Positions 36,386 to 48,362 of a DNA stretch of 64,000 nt are shown here, one piece after another. Source of the DNA: Pseudomonas sp. RIT-PI-AD (GTDB taxonomy: Bacteria; Pseudomonadota; Gammaproteobacteria; Pseudomonadales; Pseudomonadaceae); contig NZ_JANZKU010000012.1 of the NCBI RefSeq assembly GCF_025642785.1, forward strand, positions 62,001-126,000, written 5' to 3'. The notes beneath the pieces were generated by a model. It saw nothing but the letters and a program-made list of their open reading frames with translations. It did not search any database and was not told the DNA's origin. The stretch's first letter is position 1, and every line of letters starts with the position of its first letter. The position numbers were made by a program, and so were the translations under genes.

Positions 36386-39300
36386 TCAGATCCGTTCCAG
36401 TTTCGGCATCCAGACGCGGATCAGCGAGAACAGCCGATCCAGGTCTATCGGCTTGGCCAGATAATCGTTGGCGCCGGCTTGCAGGCAGCGTTCCTGGTCG
36501 TCCTTCATCGCCTTGGCGGTGACGGCGATGATCGGCAGCTTGCGCCAGCGCGGGTCCTTGCGGATTTCGAGGGTCGCCTGGTAGCCGTCCATCTCCGGCA
36601 TCATCACGTCCATCAGCACCAGGTCGATGTCCTCCACCTGGTTGAGCTTGTCGATGGCTTCCAGGCCGTTGCGCGCCACTTCCACGTCGGCGCCCTTCTG
36701 CTCAAGCGCGCTGGTGAGGGCGAAGATGTTACGCACGTCGTCGTCCACCAGGAGGATGCGCCGGCCCTCGAAAACCTTGTCGCGGCTGCGCGCGGTCTTG
36801 AGCATGCGCTGGCGATCGCTGGAGAGCTCGGACTCCACCTTGTGCAGGAACAGGGTGACCTCGTCGAGCAGGCGTTCCGGGGAGCGCGCGCCCTTGATGA
36901 TGATCGAGCGGGAATACTTCATCAGCTCCGCTTCCTCGTCCCGCGATAGGTTGCGCCCGGTGTAGACGATCACCGGCGGGAAGGAGCAGATTTCCTCACT
37001 GGCCATGCGCTTGAGCAGTTCATTGCCCTGCATGTCCGGCAGCTTCAGGTCGATGATCATGCAGTCGAAGATCGTCGTGTGGAGTTTCTCCAGGGCTTCG
37101 CTGCCCAGCTCGACGGCGGTGATCTCGATGTCGTCGTCGCCGATCAGGCGGGCGATGCTGTCGCGCTGGCGGGCGTCGTCCTCCACCAGCAGGATGTGCT
37201 TCACCTTCTGGTCGAGCTTGGCCTCCAGCCGGCCGAACACTTCCTTCAATTGGTCGCGGGTGGTGGGTTTCACCGCGTAGCCGATGGCGCCCAGGTGCAG
37301 CGCCGCTTCCATGCGGTCCTCCACGGAAATCACGTGGACCGGGATGTGGCGGATCTTCGGGTCTTCCTTGAGCTGTTGCAGCATCGACAGCCCGGAACCG
37401 TCGGGCAGGCGCATATCCAGCAGGATCGCGTCGGGACGGAACTGGCGGACCAGGCGGAGGCCCTCGTCGATGCCATGGGCGACCAGGCAGTTGTAGTCGA
37501 GCTCGCGGGCCAGGTCGTAGAGGATCTTGGCGAACTTCGGCTCGTCCTCGATCACCAGCACGGTGCGGCCGGCGAAGGGCGCCTGGTCGCGGTCGTCGGC
37601 GAAGCTCGGCAGCGGGACTCGCTCGACCACCGGCGACGGCGCCAGCATGGGCCGCTCGATCAGGCTCGGGGTCGGCGTCAGGGGGAGACTCGGCGAGGGC
37701 GCGGGCGATACGTCGAGCAAGGCCTCCTCGTAGGTCTCGGGCAACAGCAGGGTGAAGGTGCTGCCGACCCCCGGCTCGCTGTGCACGCCGATGGAACCGC
37801 CGAGCAAATTGGCCAGGTCGCGGGAAATCGACAGGCCCAGCCCGGTGCCGCCATAGCGACGGTTGGTGGTGCCGTCGGCCTGGCGGAAGGCCTCGAAAAT
37901 GCTTTCCTGCTGATCGTCGCGGATGCCGATGCCGGTGTCGCGCACCGCGAAGGCGATGCCCTTCGGATGCCGGCTCACGCTCAGGCTGACCTGCCCTTTC
38001 TCGGTGAACTTGAGGGCGTTGGAGAGCAGGTTCTTGAGGATCTGCTCGACCCGCTGGCGGTCGGTGAACAGCACCTTGGGCGCGGCCTCGTCCAGGTTCA
38101 CCTCGAAGCTCAAGCGCTTCTGGCTGGCGAGCGGCTGGAACATCGTCTCCAGGGACTCGACCAGCTTGGCCACGCGGGTGCTCTCCGGACGCACGTCCAG
38201 CTTGCCCGCCTCGACCTTGGAGATGTCGAGGATGTCGTTGATCAGGTTGAGCAGGTCGTTGCCGGCGGAATAGATGGAGTCGGCGAACTTGACCTGCTCT
38301 TCGTTGAGGTTGCCCTGGGCGTTGTCCGCCAGCAGCTTGGCCAGGATCAGCGAGCTGTTCAGCGGGGTGCGCAGCTCGTGGGACATGTTGGCGAGGAATT
38401 CGGACTTATAGCGGCTGGCGCGCTGCAGGTCCAGGGCACGCTGCTCGAGCTGCTCCTGGGCATCGTTGAGCGCCGCGTTCTTCTGGTTCAAAACGTCGCG
38501 CTGGTCGGCCAGGGCCTGGGCCTGCTCGGCGAGTTGCTCGTTGGTCTGCTCCAGCTCGGCCTGCTGGCTTTCCAGGTGGCTCTGGGATTCCTTGAGGATC
38601 CGCGACTGCTCCTCCAGCTCCTCGTTGGCGGTCTTCAGCTCTTCCTGCTGGACCTGCAGTTCTTCGTTGAGCTGCTGGGTTTCGGCCAGCACTTCCTGCA
38701 AGCGATGGCGGTAGCGCGCCGCTTCGATCGAGGAGCCGATGTTGCTGGCGATCAGCCTGAGGAACTCGACGTCGCGCTCGCTGGGCTTGCGCAGGAAACC
38801 CAGCTCGACCACGCCGTTGACCTTGTCGTCGTCGGTGAAGGGCAGCACCACCACGCTACGCGGCAGGCCCTCGCCCAGGCCCGAGGACACCTTCAGGTAG
38901 TTCTCCGGCAGTTCGTCGAGCTGCAGCAGCCGGCGCTCCTGGGCTGCCTGCCCGACCAGGCCCTCGGCGCTGTAGAACGACTGGTCGGCCTTCTCCTGCT
39001 CGCGGGAAAAGCCGTAGGACGCGACGCGGGTGAGGCCGCCGTGGTGCTCGCGCACGTACAGCGCGCCCACCGCGATGTCCAAGTAGTGGGCGAGGAATTC
39101 CAGCACGCCGCGACCCAGTTGGTTCAGGCCGGGCTGGCCGATCAGGCGTTCCGCCATCTGGGTCTGGCCGCTGCGCAGCCAGGCTTGCTGATGCAAGACC
39201 TGGGCATGCTCGTTCTGCTGGCGCAGGGCGTTGTTGTAGGTACTCGACAGGGCCATCAGCTCGCGGCGGCCGAAGTACGCGAGGAACCCGCTCAGGGCCA

Positions 39301-39877
39301 GGCTCAGGCTCAGGTAGAGGGTCACCAGCCAGAAGGTGCTGGAGTTGGCGGTGTTCTGACGATCGAAGCGCAATCGCTCCTCGGTGGCGATGAAGTCGAC
39401 GAACTCCTTGCGCACCTCGTCGGTGAGCCGCTTGCCACGCCCGGTGCGGATGATGTCGGCGAGGTCCTGCCCGCCGCGGCGCTTCTCGATCAACTCGCGG
39501 GCCACCTCGCCCCACTGGTGCTGCAGGGCGGCGATGCGCTTCAGGCGGTCGATCTGCTGAGGGTTGTCCGCCACCAGTTCCAGCAGGGTTTCGATCTGGG
39601 CATCGAACCGCGGCAGCGCCAGTTCGTAGGGATCCAGGAAGCTTTCGTCGGCGGTGATGAGGAAGCCGCGCATGCCGGTCTCCTGATCCACCGCCAGCTT
39701 GGCCGCCTCGTTGGCGTTGCCGATCACCCGATCGGTGTGCTCGACCCATTCGAGCACGTTCAGCAGATAGCCGATGAGCACGGCGAAAAACACCGCGCTG
39801 AGCAAGCCCACGCCCAATGGCAGGGTCACATTGCGGGCAAGGATACGGCGAAAACGTTGCTCGTCGAGGCTGTTCAT
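36386..39877 (-). CDS. CHASE3/GAF hybrid histidine kinase with three receivers
   Basis: A 1163-residue membrane sensor. TM helices at about 20-40 and 182-203 flank a periplasmic CHASE3 domain. A GAF domain spans about 235-390, a long coiled coil 395-490, and HisKA has His500 in MSHELRTPLN. The HATPase has NLLSNALKFT, DTGIGI and GGTGLGLSIS. Three receivers follow with Asp821, Asp943 and Asp1090. The start MNSLDEQRF has GGAAG upstream. It heads the minus-strand signalling operon (kinase, CheR, CheB, receiver-kinase, receiver). The signal is unknown; the layout is like general-stress or developmental phosphorelays. Confidence 0.94.
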   Translation of the reverse strand: MNSLDEQRFRRILARNVTLPLGVGLLSAVFFAVLIGYLLNVLEWVEHTDRVIGNANEAAKLAVDQETGMRGFLITADESFLDPYELALPRFDAQIETLLELVADNPQQIDRLKRIAALQHQWGEVARELIEKRRGGQDLADIIRTGRGKRLTDEVRKEFVDFIATEERLRFDRQNTANSSTFWLVTLYLSLSLALSGFLAYFGRRELMALSSTYNNALRQQNEHAQVLHQQAWLRSGQTQMAERLIGQPGLNQLGRGVLEFLAHYLDIAVGALYVREHHGGLTRVASYGFSREQEKADQSFYSAEGLVGQAAQERRLLQLDELPENYLKVSSGLGEGLPRSVVVLPFTDDDKVNGVVELGFLRKPSERDVEFLRLIASNIGSSIEAARYRHRLQEVLAETQQLNEELQVQQEELKTANEELEEQSRILKESQSHLESQQAELEQTNEQLAEQAQALADQRDVLNQKNAALNDAQEQLEQRALDLQRASRYKSEFLANMSHELRTPLNSSLILAKLLADNAQGNLNEEQVKFADSIYSAGNDLLNLINDILDISKVEAGKLDVRPESTRVAKLVESLETMFQPLASQKRLSFEVNLDEAAPKVLFTDRQRVEQILKNLLSNALKFTEKGQVSLSVSRHPKGIAFAVRDTGIGIRDDQQESIFEAFRQADGTTNRRYGGTGLGLSISRDLANLLGGSIGVHSEPGVGSTFTLLLPETYEEALLDVSPAPSPSLPLTPTPSLIERPMLAPSPVVERVPLPSFADDRDQAPFAGRTVLVIEDEPKFAKILYDLARELDYNCLVAHGIDEGLRLVRQFRPDAILLDMRLPDGSGLSMLQQLKEDPKIRHIPVHVISVEDRMEAALHLGAIGYAVKPTTRDQLKEVFGRLEAKLDQKVKHILLVEDDARQRDSIARLIGDDDIEITAVELGSEALEKLHTTIFDCMIIDLKLPDMQGNELLKRMASEEICSFPPVIVYTGRNLSRDEEAELMKYSRSIIIKGARSPERLLDEVTLFLHKVESELSSDRQRMLKTARSRDKVFEGRRILLVDDDVRNIFALTSALEQKGADVEVARNGLEAIDKLNQVEDIDLVLMDVMMPEMDGYQATLEIRKDPRWRKLPIIAVTAKAMKDDQERCLQAGANDYLAKPIDLDRLFSLIRVWMPKLERI

Positions 39878-40205
39878 CGGGACTTCCGAGTACGAAGGCT
39901 GGGTACGGCCGATCAGGGAGAAAGGCAAAGCCCCGGATGGTAATGGGGCCACTGGAAGAGTTCAAACCAGTCGCTGCCGCTTGGCCGGGAAACGCACATC
40001 TGCCTATCGACTGCGCCGCCGGCAAAGGGTTCGCACGAAATGGCCCGCCCGCATCGGCCCGGAGACGCCGGAGGAAGACTGAATTTTCCCGGCACACCCC
40101 CTTCTAAACCAGCAACCTATCCCGCAACCGCGCCCGGCGGCCCGCCATGGCGAACCAGAATGCTCGCGACACGGACGAGCGACCGTAATCCCCCAGGACG
40201 TACCG
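39878..40205. promoter_or_regulatory. Divergent region between two hybrid-kinase genes
   Basis: 328 bp between divergent starts. I see no convincing sigma70 pair, operator repeat or small gene. It must hold promoters for both signalling units. Confidence 0.4.
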
Positions 40206-42791
<2,586 letters not shown>

Positions 42792-43077
42792 GCGCGGCGC
42801 GATGCCCGCAAAGGGCGCAGCCGCGACGCCGGCGCACAGCCCTGACGCGCGCGCCAGCGCACCCCCGTGAACCGCAGAAAACCATCCCGAGGCGGCTGAA
42901 ATCGGCCGGTTATTGTGGTTACGCGACAGTGCGCTGCGCCGATGCGACAAGATGCCATCATCGCCGCCGCCACCCGCCCAGCCCTGCTTGGCGCCCCACA
43001 GAACGCTGTGCTAGCTTGCCCCTCGCCAGGAAGGCCAGTTGCAGACGGAGCGCATTCGAATAAGAAGAGGATCCCCC
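42792..43077. other. Intergenic region before the amino-acid ABC operon
   Basis: 286 bp without a gene. It should contain the transporter promoter, but I see no clear -35/-10 pair. Confidence 0.4.
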
Positions 43078-43851
43078 ATGGCCGAGGCCACGCCCGCGCT
43101 GGAAATCCGTAACCTGCATAAACGCTATGGCGACCTCGAGGTGCTCAAGGGCATCTCCCTCACCGCGCGCGACGGCGACGTCATCTCCATCCTCGGCTCT
43201 TCCGGCTCCGGAAAGTCCACCTTCCTGCGTTGCATCAACCTGCTGGAAAACCCGCACAAGGGCCAGATTTTCGTCGCCGGCGAGGAAATGCAACTGAAGG
43301 CCGCGAAGAACGGCGAACTGGTCGCCGGGGACAGCAAGCAGATCAACCGCCTGCGCAGCGAAATCGGTTTCGTTTTCCAGAACTTCAATCTCTGGCCGCA
43401 CATGACGGTGCTCGACAACATCATCGAAGCGCCGCGCCGTGTGCTCGGCCAGAGCAGGGCCGAGGCCACCGAAGTGGCCGAAGCGCTGCTGGCCAAGGTC
43501 GGTATCGGCGACAAGCGCCATGTCTACCCCGCGCAGCTCTCCGGCGGTCAGCAGCAGCGCGCGGCGATCGCCCGCACCCTGGCGATGCAACCCAAGGTGA
43601 TTCTTTTCGACGAACCCACCTCGGCACTCGATCCGGAAATGGTACAAGAAGTGCTTAACGTGATCCGCGCGCTCGCCGAGGAAGGCCGTACCATGCTCCT
43701 GGTCACCCACGAGATGCATTTCGCCCGGCAGGTGTCGAGCGAAGTGGTGTTCCTTCACCAGGGCCTGGTGGAGGAACAGGGGACACCCGAACAGGTGTTC
43801 GAACACCCGCTATCGGCGCGCTGCAAACAATTCATGTCCAGCAATCGCTAA
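43078..43851 (+). CDS. Polar amino-acid ABC transporter ATPase
   Basis: A 257-residue ATPase of the HisP/GlnQ family. Walker A is GSSGSGKST, the Q-loop [17 protein letters not shown], the ABC signature LSGGQQQR, Walker [15 protein letters not shown] and the H-loop VTHEM. The insertion [23 protein letters not shown] matches histidine/arginine/ornithine-type ATPases. It powers the two permeases encoded downstream. I chose the start [18 protein letters not shown]. It is the first gene of a four-gene operon. Confidence 0.95.
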   Translation: MAEATPALEIRNLHKRYGDLEVLKGISLTARDGDVISILGSSGSGKSTFLRCINLLENPHKGQIFVAGEEMQLKAAKNGELVAGDSKQINRLRSEIGFVFQNFNLWPHMTVLDNIIEAPRRVLGQSRAEATEVAEALLAKVGIGDKRHVYPAQLSGGQQQRAAIARTLAMQPKVILFDEPTSALDPEMVQEVLNVIRALAEEGRTMLLVTHEMHFARQVSSEVVFLHQGLVEEQGTPEQVFEHPLSARCKQFMSSNR

Positions 43852-43868
43852 ACACGGAGCAATAACGC

Positions 43869-44621
43869 ATGAAGAATTACAAGAAGATTCTGCTGGCCGC
43901 GGCCGCCACCCTGGCACTCGGTACCTCGGCCTTCGCCGCCGAACAACTGAAGATCGGCACCGAGGGTGCCTACCCGCCCTTCAACCTGATCGACGCCAGC
44001 GGCCAGGCCGGCGGCTTCGACATCGAGATCGCCAAGGCCCTCTGCGCCAAGCTGAAAGCCGAGTGCGAAGTGGTCACCTCCGACTGGGACGGCATCATCC
44101 CGGCGCTCAACGCGAAGAAATTCGATTTCCTGGCCGCTTCCATGTCGGTCACCGAGGAGCGTAAGCAGGCGGTGGACTTCACCGACGCCTACTACACCAA
44201 CAAGCTGCAATTCGTCGCGCCCAAGACCAGCGACCTCAAAACCGACAAGGAAAGCCTCAAAGGCAAGTCGATCGGTGCCCAGCGCGCCACCATCGCCGGC
44301 ACCTGGCTGGAGGACAACCTGGGTGACGTGGTCGACATCAAGCTGTACGACACCCAGGAAAACGCCTACCTCGACCTCGCCTCCGGGCGCGTCGATGGCG
44401 TGCTGGCGGACAAGTTCGTCAACTGGGAATGGCTGAAGAGCGCCGCCGGCAAGGACTTCGAGTTCAAGGGCGACCCGGTGTTCGACAACGACAAGATCGC
44501 CATCGCCGTGCGTAAGGGCGATCCGCTGCGCGACAGGCTGAACGGCGCACTGAAGGAAATCATCGCCGACGGCACCTACAAGAAGATCAACGACAAGTAC
44601 TTCCCCTTCAGCATCTATTGA
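43869..44621 (+). CDS. Periplasmic amino-acid-binding protein
   Basis: A 250-residue family-3 binding protein of the HisJ/ArgT type, with a signal peptide cut after AFA (residue 23). LKIGTEGAYPPFNLIDASGQAGGFDIEIAKALC is the family signature; SDWDGIIPALNAKKFDFLAASMSVTEERKQAVDFTDAYY carries conserved ligand-binding residues (Ser/Thr, Arg and Asp that hold the amino acid backbone). A basic amino acid (histidine, lysine, arginine, ornithine) is the likely ligand by similarity to the PAO1 PA5152-PA5155 system. Confidence 0.95.
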   Translation: MKNYKKILLAAAATLALGTSAFAAEQLKIGTEGAYPPFNLIDASGQAGGFDIEIAKALCAKLKAECEVVTSDWDGIIPALNAKKFDFLAASMSVTEERKQAVDFTDAYYTNKLQFVAPKTSDLKTDKESLKGKSIGAQRATIAGTWLEDNLGDVVDIKLYDTQENAYLDLASGRVDGVLADKFVNWEWLKSAAGKDFEFKGDPVFDNDKIAIAVRKGDPLRDRLNGALKEIIADGTYKKINDKYFPFSIY

Positions 44622-44690
44622 TGCCGTCCGGCCGGCCCCGCCCATGCGGAAGCCGGCCGCCGCCCGCACCCTCCAGCAGTAGCCTTCCAG

Positions 44691-45386
44691 ATGACCCTCG
44701 ATCTCCACGGATTCGGCCCCGCCCTGGCCGCCGGGACGCTCATGACCATCAAGCTGGCGCTGTCCGCGCTCAGCCTGGGTCTGGTGCTCGGCCTGCTCGG
44801 CGCGCTGGCCAAGACTTCCCCCCTCAAGCCCTTGCAGTGGCTGGGTGGTGCCTACTCGACCCTGGTTCGCGGCATTCCCGAGCTGCTCTGGGTGCTGTTG
44901 ATCTACTTCGGCACGGTCAACCTGATGCGCAGTATCGGCGAGGCCATCGGCTACCCGGCGCTGGAGCTGAGCGCCTTTTCCGCCGGCACCATCGCCCTCG
45001 GCCTGTGCTTCGGCGCCTACGCCACCGAAGTGTTCCGCGGCGCCATCCTGGCGATCCCCAAGGGTCATCGTGAGGCCGGGCAGGCCCTGGGCATGTCGCC
45101 GTCGCGGATCCTCTGGCGGATCATCCTGCCGCAGATGTGGCGCATCGCCCTGCCGGGCCTGGGCAATCTGTTCATGATCCTGATGAAGGACACGGCCCTG
45201 GTATCGGTGATCGGCCTCGAAGAAATCATGCGCCGCTCGCAGATCGCCGTGACCGCCAGCAAGGAAGCCTTCACGTTCTATATGGTCGCCGCCTTCATCT
45301 ACCTGGGCCTGACCGTCTTCGCCATGACCGGCATGTACTTCCTCGAGAGACGGGCCGGACGCGGCTTCGCCAGGAGCGCGGCATGA
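44691..45386 (+). CDS. Amino-acid ABC permease (HisQ type)
   Basis: A 231-residue inner-membrane permease with about five helices. GTLMTIKLALSALSLGLVLGLLGAL opens the His/Glu/Gln/Arg permease domain, and the EAA loop EVFRGAILAIPKGHREAGQALGMSPSRI contacts the ATPase. It pairs with the following permease to form the heteromeric channel. It overlaps that gene by ATGA. Confidence 0.95.
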   Translation: MTLDLHGFGPALAAGTLMTIKLALSALSLGLVLGLLGALAKTSPLKPLQWLGGAYSTLVRGIPELLWVLLIYFGTVNLMRSIGEAIGYPALELSAFSAGTIALGLCFGAYATEVFRGAILAIPKGHREAGQALGMSPSRILWRIILPQMWRIALPGLGNLFMILMKDTALVSVIGLEEIMRRSQIAVTASKEAFTFYMVAAFIYLGLTVFAMTGMYFLERRAGRGFARSAA

Positions 45387-46072
45387 ACTGGGACGTGATC
45401 ATCAAATGGCTGCCGCGCCTGGCCGATGGCGCCATCCTCACCCTGGAACTGGTGGCCATCGCCGTCGTCGCCGGGCTGATCCTGGCGATCCCCCTGGGCA
45501 TCGCCCGCTCCTCGCGGCACTGGTACGTGCGCGCCTTGCCTTATACCTACATCTTTTTCCTGCGCGGCACGCCGCTGCTGGTGCAGCTGTTCCTCGTCTA
45601 CTACGGCCTGGCGCAGTTCGACGCGGTGCGCCACAGCGTGCTCTGGCCCTACCTGCGCAGCCCCTATTGGTGCGCGGTGATCACCATGACCCTGCACACC
45701 GCGGCCTACATCGCCGAAATCCTCCGTGGTGCGATCCAGGCCATCCCGCCCGGCGAGATCGAGGCGGCGCGCGCGCTGGGTATGTCCCGTAACCAGGCGC
45801 TGGTCTACATCATCCTGCCGCGGGCGGCGCGCATCGGCCTGCCCGCCTACAGCAACGAGGTGATCCTGATGCTCAAGGCCAGCGCGCTGGCCAGCACCAT
45901 CACCCTGCTGGAGCTCACCGGCATGGCGCGCACCATCATCGCGCGCACCTACCTGCCGGTGGAAATCTTCTTCGCCGCCGGGCTGTTCTACCTGGTGATC
46001 GCCTACGTGCTGGTGCGCTGCTTCAAGGCACTGGAGCGCTGGCTGCGGGTCGACGCCTGTCAGGGACGCTAA
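45383..46072 (+). CDS. Amino-acid ABC permease (HisM type)
   Basis: A 229-residue inner-membrane permease. GAILTLELVAIAVVAGLILAIPLG begins the permease fold, and the EAA loop is EILRGAIQAIPPGEIEAARALGMSRNQA. It completes the ATPase-binding protein-permease-permease operon. The start MNWDVIIKW is fixed by overlap with the upstream stop. The stop is 116 bp before the methyltransferase GTG. Confidence 0.95.
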   Translation: MNWDVIIKWLPRLADGAILTLELVAIAVVAGLILAIPLGIARSSRHWYVRALPYTYIFFLRGTPLLVQLFLVYYGLAQFDAVRHSVLWPYLRSPYWCAVITMTLHTAAYIAEILRGAIQAIPPGEIEAARALGMSRNQALVYIILPRAARIGLPAYSNEVILMLKASALASTITLLELTGMARTIIARTYLPVEIFFAAGLFYLVIAYVLVRCFKALERWLRVDACQGR

Positions 46073-46128
46073 GTCAGAGACGCTGAGTCAGGGGCGTCGA
46101 GCCGCGGCATCGCGGCCCTCCGTCGCCA

Positions 46129-46158
46129 TGACGGGGGCCGCCGGCCCGGGGCTATAAT
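46129..46158 (+). promoter_or_regulatory. Candidate sigma70 promoter for the methyltransferase gene
   Basis: TGACGG (46129-46134) and TATAAT (46153-46158) with an 18-bp spacer, 30 bp before the GTG start. The -10 is perfect and the -35 is weak. Confidence 0.55.
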
Positions 46159-46188
46159 CGCGCTCCCGCTTCCTGCCCGGCGCACACC

Positions 46189-47400
46189 GTGTCCAGTTCT
46201 CCTCCGCTGCAAGGCCCGCATCTCCGCGAGCGTTTCGCCGCGCTCGACGCCTTCCTGCTCGAGCACCAAGACCTCTGGCGCCCGAAGCCCTTCACCGACC
46301 TGCATTTGCCTTGGGAGGCACGACATCCCGACCTGTCGGCCTGGTTGCGCAGTCGCACCCTGGAGGCAGCGGAAGCGGCCCATGCCCGACCGAACGACCT
46401 GGACGCACCGGCACCTTTCTCGACGCTGGCCGAGCGTTCGCGACAGCTGATCGCCCTGGGCCATTTCGACACCAAGGCCTTGCCCGCCGTGCCGGCGCGC
46501 TTCTCCGTGGACGTGCCCGGTCGCAAGTGGCAGCAGATCGAAGCCTTCGCCGGCAGCCTGGACTTCGCCGCCGTCCCGCGCCACTGGTTGGACTGGTGCG
46601 CCGGCAAGGGTCACCTGGGGCGTCGGCTGGCCCAGGACGGCAGCCCCTTGAGCTGCCTGGAGCGCGATGCCCACTTGGTCGAAGACGGCCAGGCCCTCAG
46701 CGATCGCCTGCACCTGAACGCGCGGCACATCCAGCAGGATGTGATGGCCGAGAGCGTCGCCCGGCACCTCGATGCCCAGCATACGCCCGTCGCCCTGCAT
46801 GCCTGCGGTGACCTGCACGTTCGCCTGCTCGCGCTGGCCAGCGCGGCCGGCTGCCGGCAACTGGCGCTGGCCCCCTGCTGTTACAACCGCATCGCGGACG
46901 ACCGCTACCGGCCGCTGTCCCGGACGGCCCGGGCATCGCCCCTGACGCTCGACGCGGACGACCTGCGCCTCTCCATCAGCGAAACCGTTACCGCCGGCGC
47001 CCGGGTCAGGCGTCAGCGCGACCGCTCCATGGCGCGCCGCCTGGGCTTCGACCTGCTGCAACGGCACCTGCGCCAATGCGACCACTACCTGCCAACGCCC
47101 TCCCTGCCGCCCGCCTGGCTGGACCGTCCGTTCGCCGAACACTGCCAGCGCTTGGCCGGGGAGCGCCTCGCCCTGCCCGCGAGCATCGACTGGGCGCACT
47201 GGGAAGCCGCCGGCTGGCGACGCCTCGCGGACGTCCGTAACCTGGAGCTGCTGCGCGGCTTGTTCCGCCGCCCCCTGGAAATCTGGCTGGTCCTCGACCG
47301 CGCCCTCTACTTGGAGGAACGGGGCTACCGCGTCCGCCTCGGCCCCTTCTGCGACCCCTGCCTTACCCCGCGCAACCTCCTCCTCCTCGCCGAGCGCTGA
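46189..47400 (+). CDS. SAM-dependent methyltransferase (Methyltransf_32-like)
   Basis: A 403-residue cytoplasmic protein starting at GTG. The middle has the SAM motif WLDWCAGKGHLGRRLA (about 135-150), then CLERDAHLVEDGQALSDRL, a later VALHACGDLH, and LALAPCCYNRI, the pattern of the Methyltransf_32 family. The N-terminal 130 residues are a family-specific extension. The substrate is unknown; relatives are suspected RNA or protein methylases. It is monocistronic, followed by the tRNA gene 256 bp on. Confidence 0.82.
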   Translation: MSSSPPLQGPHLRERFAALDAFLLEHQDLWRPKPFTDLHLPWEARHPDLSAWLRSRTLEAAEAAHARPNDLDAPAPFSTLAERSRQLIALGHFDTKALPAVPARFSVDVPGRKWQQIEAFAGSLDFAAVPRHWLDWCAGKGHLGRRLAQDGSPLSCLERDAHLVEDGQALSDRLHLNARHIQQDVMAESVARHLDAQHTPVALHACGDLHVRLLALASAAGCRQLALAPCCYNRIADDRYRPLSRTARASPLTLDADDLRLSISETVTAGARVRRQRDRSMARRLGFDLLQRHLRQCDHYLPTPSLPPAWLDRPFAEHCQRLAGERLALPASIDWAHWEAAGWRRLADVRNLELLRGLFRRPLEIWLVLDRALYLEERGYRVRLGPFCDPCLTPRNLLLLAER

Positions 47401-47615
47401 GCTGCAAGGGACCGGGAAGCGAACTCGAATCGCTCCGTGGCGACACCGCCCCATCGAGCCGCGCCCGGATCGTCCCCTTTGCGTTAGCCCAAGTAAAAAC
47501 AACGGCTTGGAACGGCTGCCGAGCCGCAGGGAATCCGAGAGACGAACCCCTGGCCGCCCCCGCCTTCGGCTTCAGCCACCCTCCGACCTTAGCCTGAAGA
47601 ACCTGCATAAGGGAG

Positions 47616-47643
47616 TTTACTCGCCGCGCCAGATGGCTATAAT
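47616..47643 (+). promoter_or_regulatory. tRNA-Thr promoter
   Basis: TTTACT (47616-47621), a 16-bp spacer and a perfect TATAAT (47638-47643), 13 bp before the tRNA 5' end. Confidence 0.85.
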
Positions 47644-47656
47644 GCGTCCCGCAATT

Positions 47657-47732
<76 letters not shown>

Positions 47733-47737
47733 ATTAA

Positions 47738-47760
47738 ATCAAGCACTTACGGTGCTTGAT
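47738..47760. terminator. Hairpin just past tRNA-Thr
   Basis: A perfect 9-bp stem ATCAAGCAC / GTGCTTGAT with TTACG loop, 5 bp after the tRNA. It could end the tRNA transcript or belong to the attachment region. Confidence 0.55.
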
Positions 47761-47794
47761 AGGCTCGCAGAGCAGCCTACACGTAATAACACAC

Positions 47795-48160
47795 GTAACA
47801 GCAGTGTGAAAGCGCCGCAGCATGCGTGGCTCGCCACTCCCCTCCTCCCTGGCAAAGACCCCCGTTTTATGTTCGGCCAAGGGGACTCCGTAACTTTTGT
47901 TACCTCCATTTTTTTCTTGCTGAAAATCCTTATAACTCAATGAGTTAGGCATGAGAATTCGCCGTAACTATAGCGTTACTTTATAGTTAAAAAGTTACAT
48001 TCACTAACGTAACTTTTTACCGAATTAAATTCCTTTAAAATCAGTCACTTGAAAAAAGTTACAGCTGAAGGAACAGAAAGTTACACCCCGCCGTTCTCCC
48101 TCTATCCCGCACGCCACTGGGCTCTCAGGCACATGCGGCCTCCCTGGTAACGGAAGTTAC
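47795..48160. repeat. Cluster of 11 GTTAC/GTAAC repeats, some in palindromes
   Basis: Copies (either orientation) start at 47795, 47890, 47899, 47964, 47975, 47994, 48009, 48058, 48080, 48147 and 48156. Several form inverted pairs: GTAACTTTTGTTAC at 47890-47903, a 6-bp-spaced pair at 47964-47979, and a perfect 10-bp pair AAAAAGTTAC / GTAACTTTTT at 47989-48018. No gene is credible here. They may be binding sites for integrase arms, an excisionase or another phage regulator. Confidence 0.75.
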
Positions 48161-48343
48161 AGGTCGGCATACCCCACATAGAAAACAAGGCGGCGGAGGC
48201 CATCGCGCCCGCATTTGAAATAAAAGGGCTTGCTGCAGGGATTCGCAGGCTTTTCCGTGACCCACAACCCGCCGCCAGCGCCCAGCCTGGGCCGCTCTCA
48301 CCACCCTGCAGGGGTGCAGAAAAATCGACCCATTTAGCCCGCA

Positions 48344-48362
48344 GGCGTGGCGGGGGGACGAC
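48344..48362 (+). other. cos: Candidate phage cos site
   Basis: GGCGTGGCGGGGGGACGAC matches the 19-base P2 cohesive end as I recall it at 14 of 19 positions, and the next seven bases TGCGCGC also match P2. It lies on the expected side of the Q-P terminase/portal genes, separated from them by about 2.5 kb of control and cargo genes. DNA would be cut here by the P/M terminase. Confidence 0.7.

Noticed and set aside
37079-39943. A 954-codon plus-strand open frame opposite the large hybrid kinase
   Set aside because: It is an antisense shadow caused by high GC; the minus-strand frame has all kinase and receiver motifs, and the plus frame has Gln/Leu/Val-rich sequence with no domain.
47734-47952. 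A 72-codon minus-strand frame after tRNA-Thr
   Set aside because: No ribosome site, no recognisable sequence, and it lies across the tRNA-side hairpin and the first repeats.
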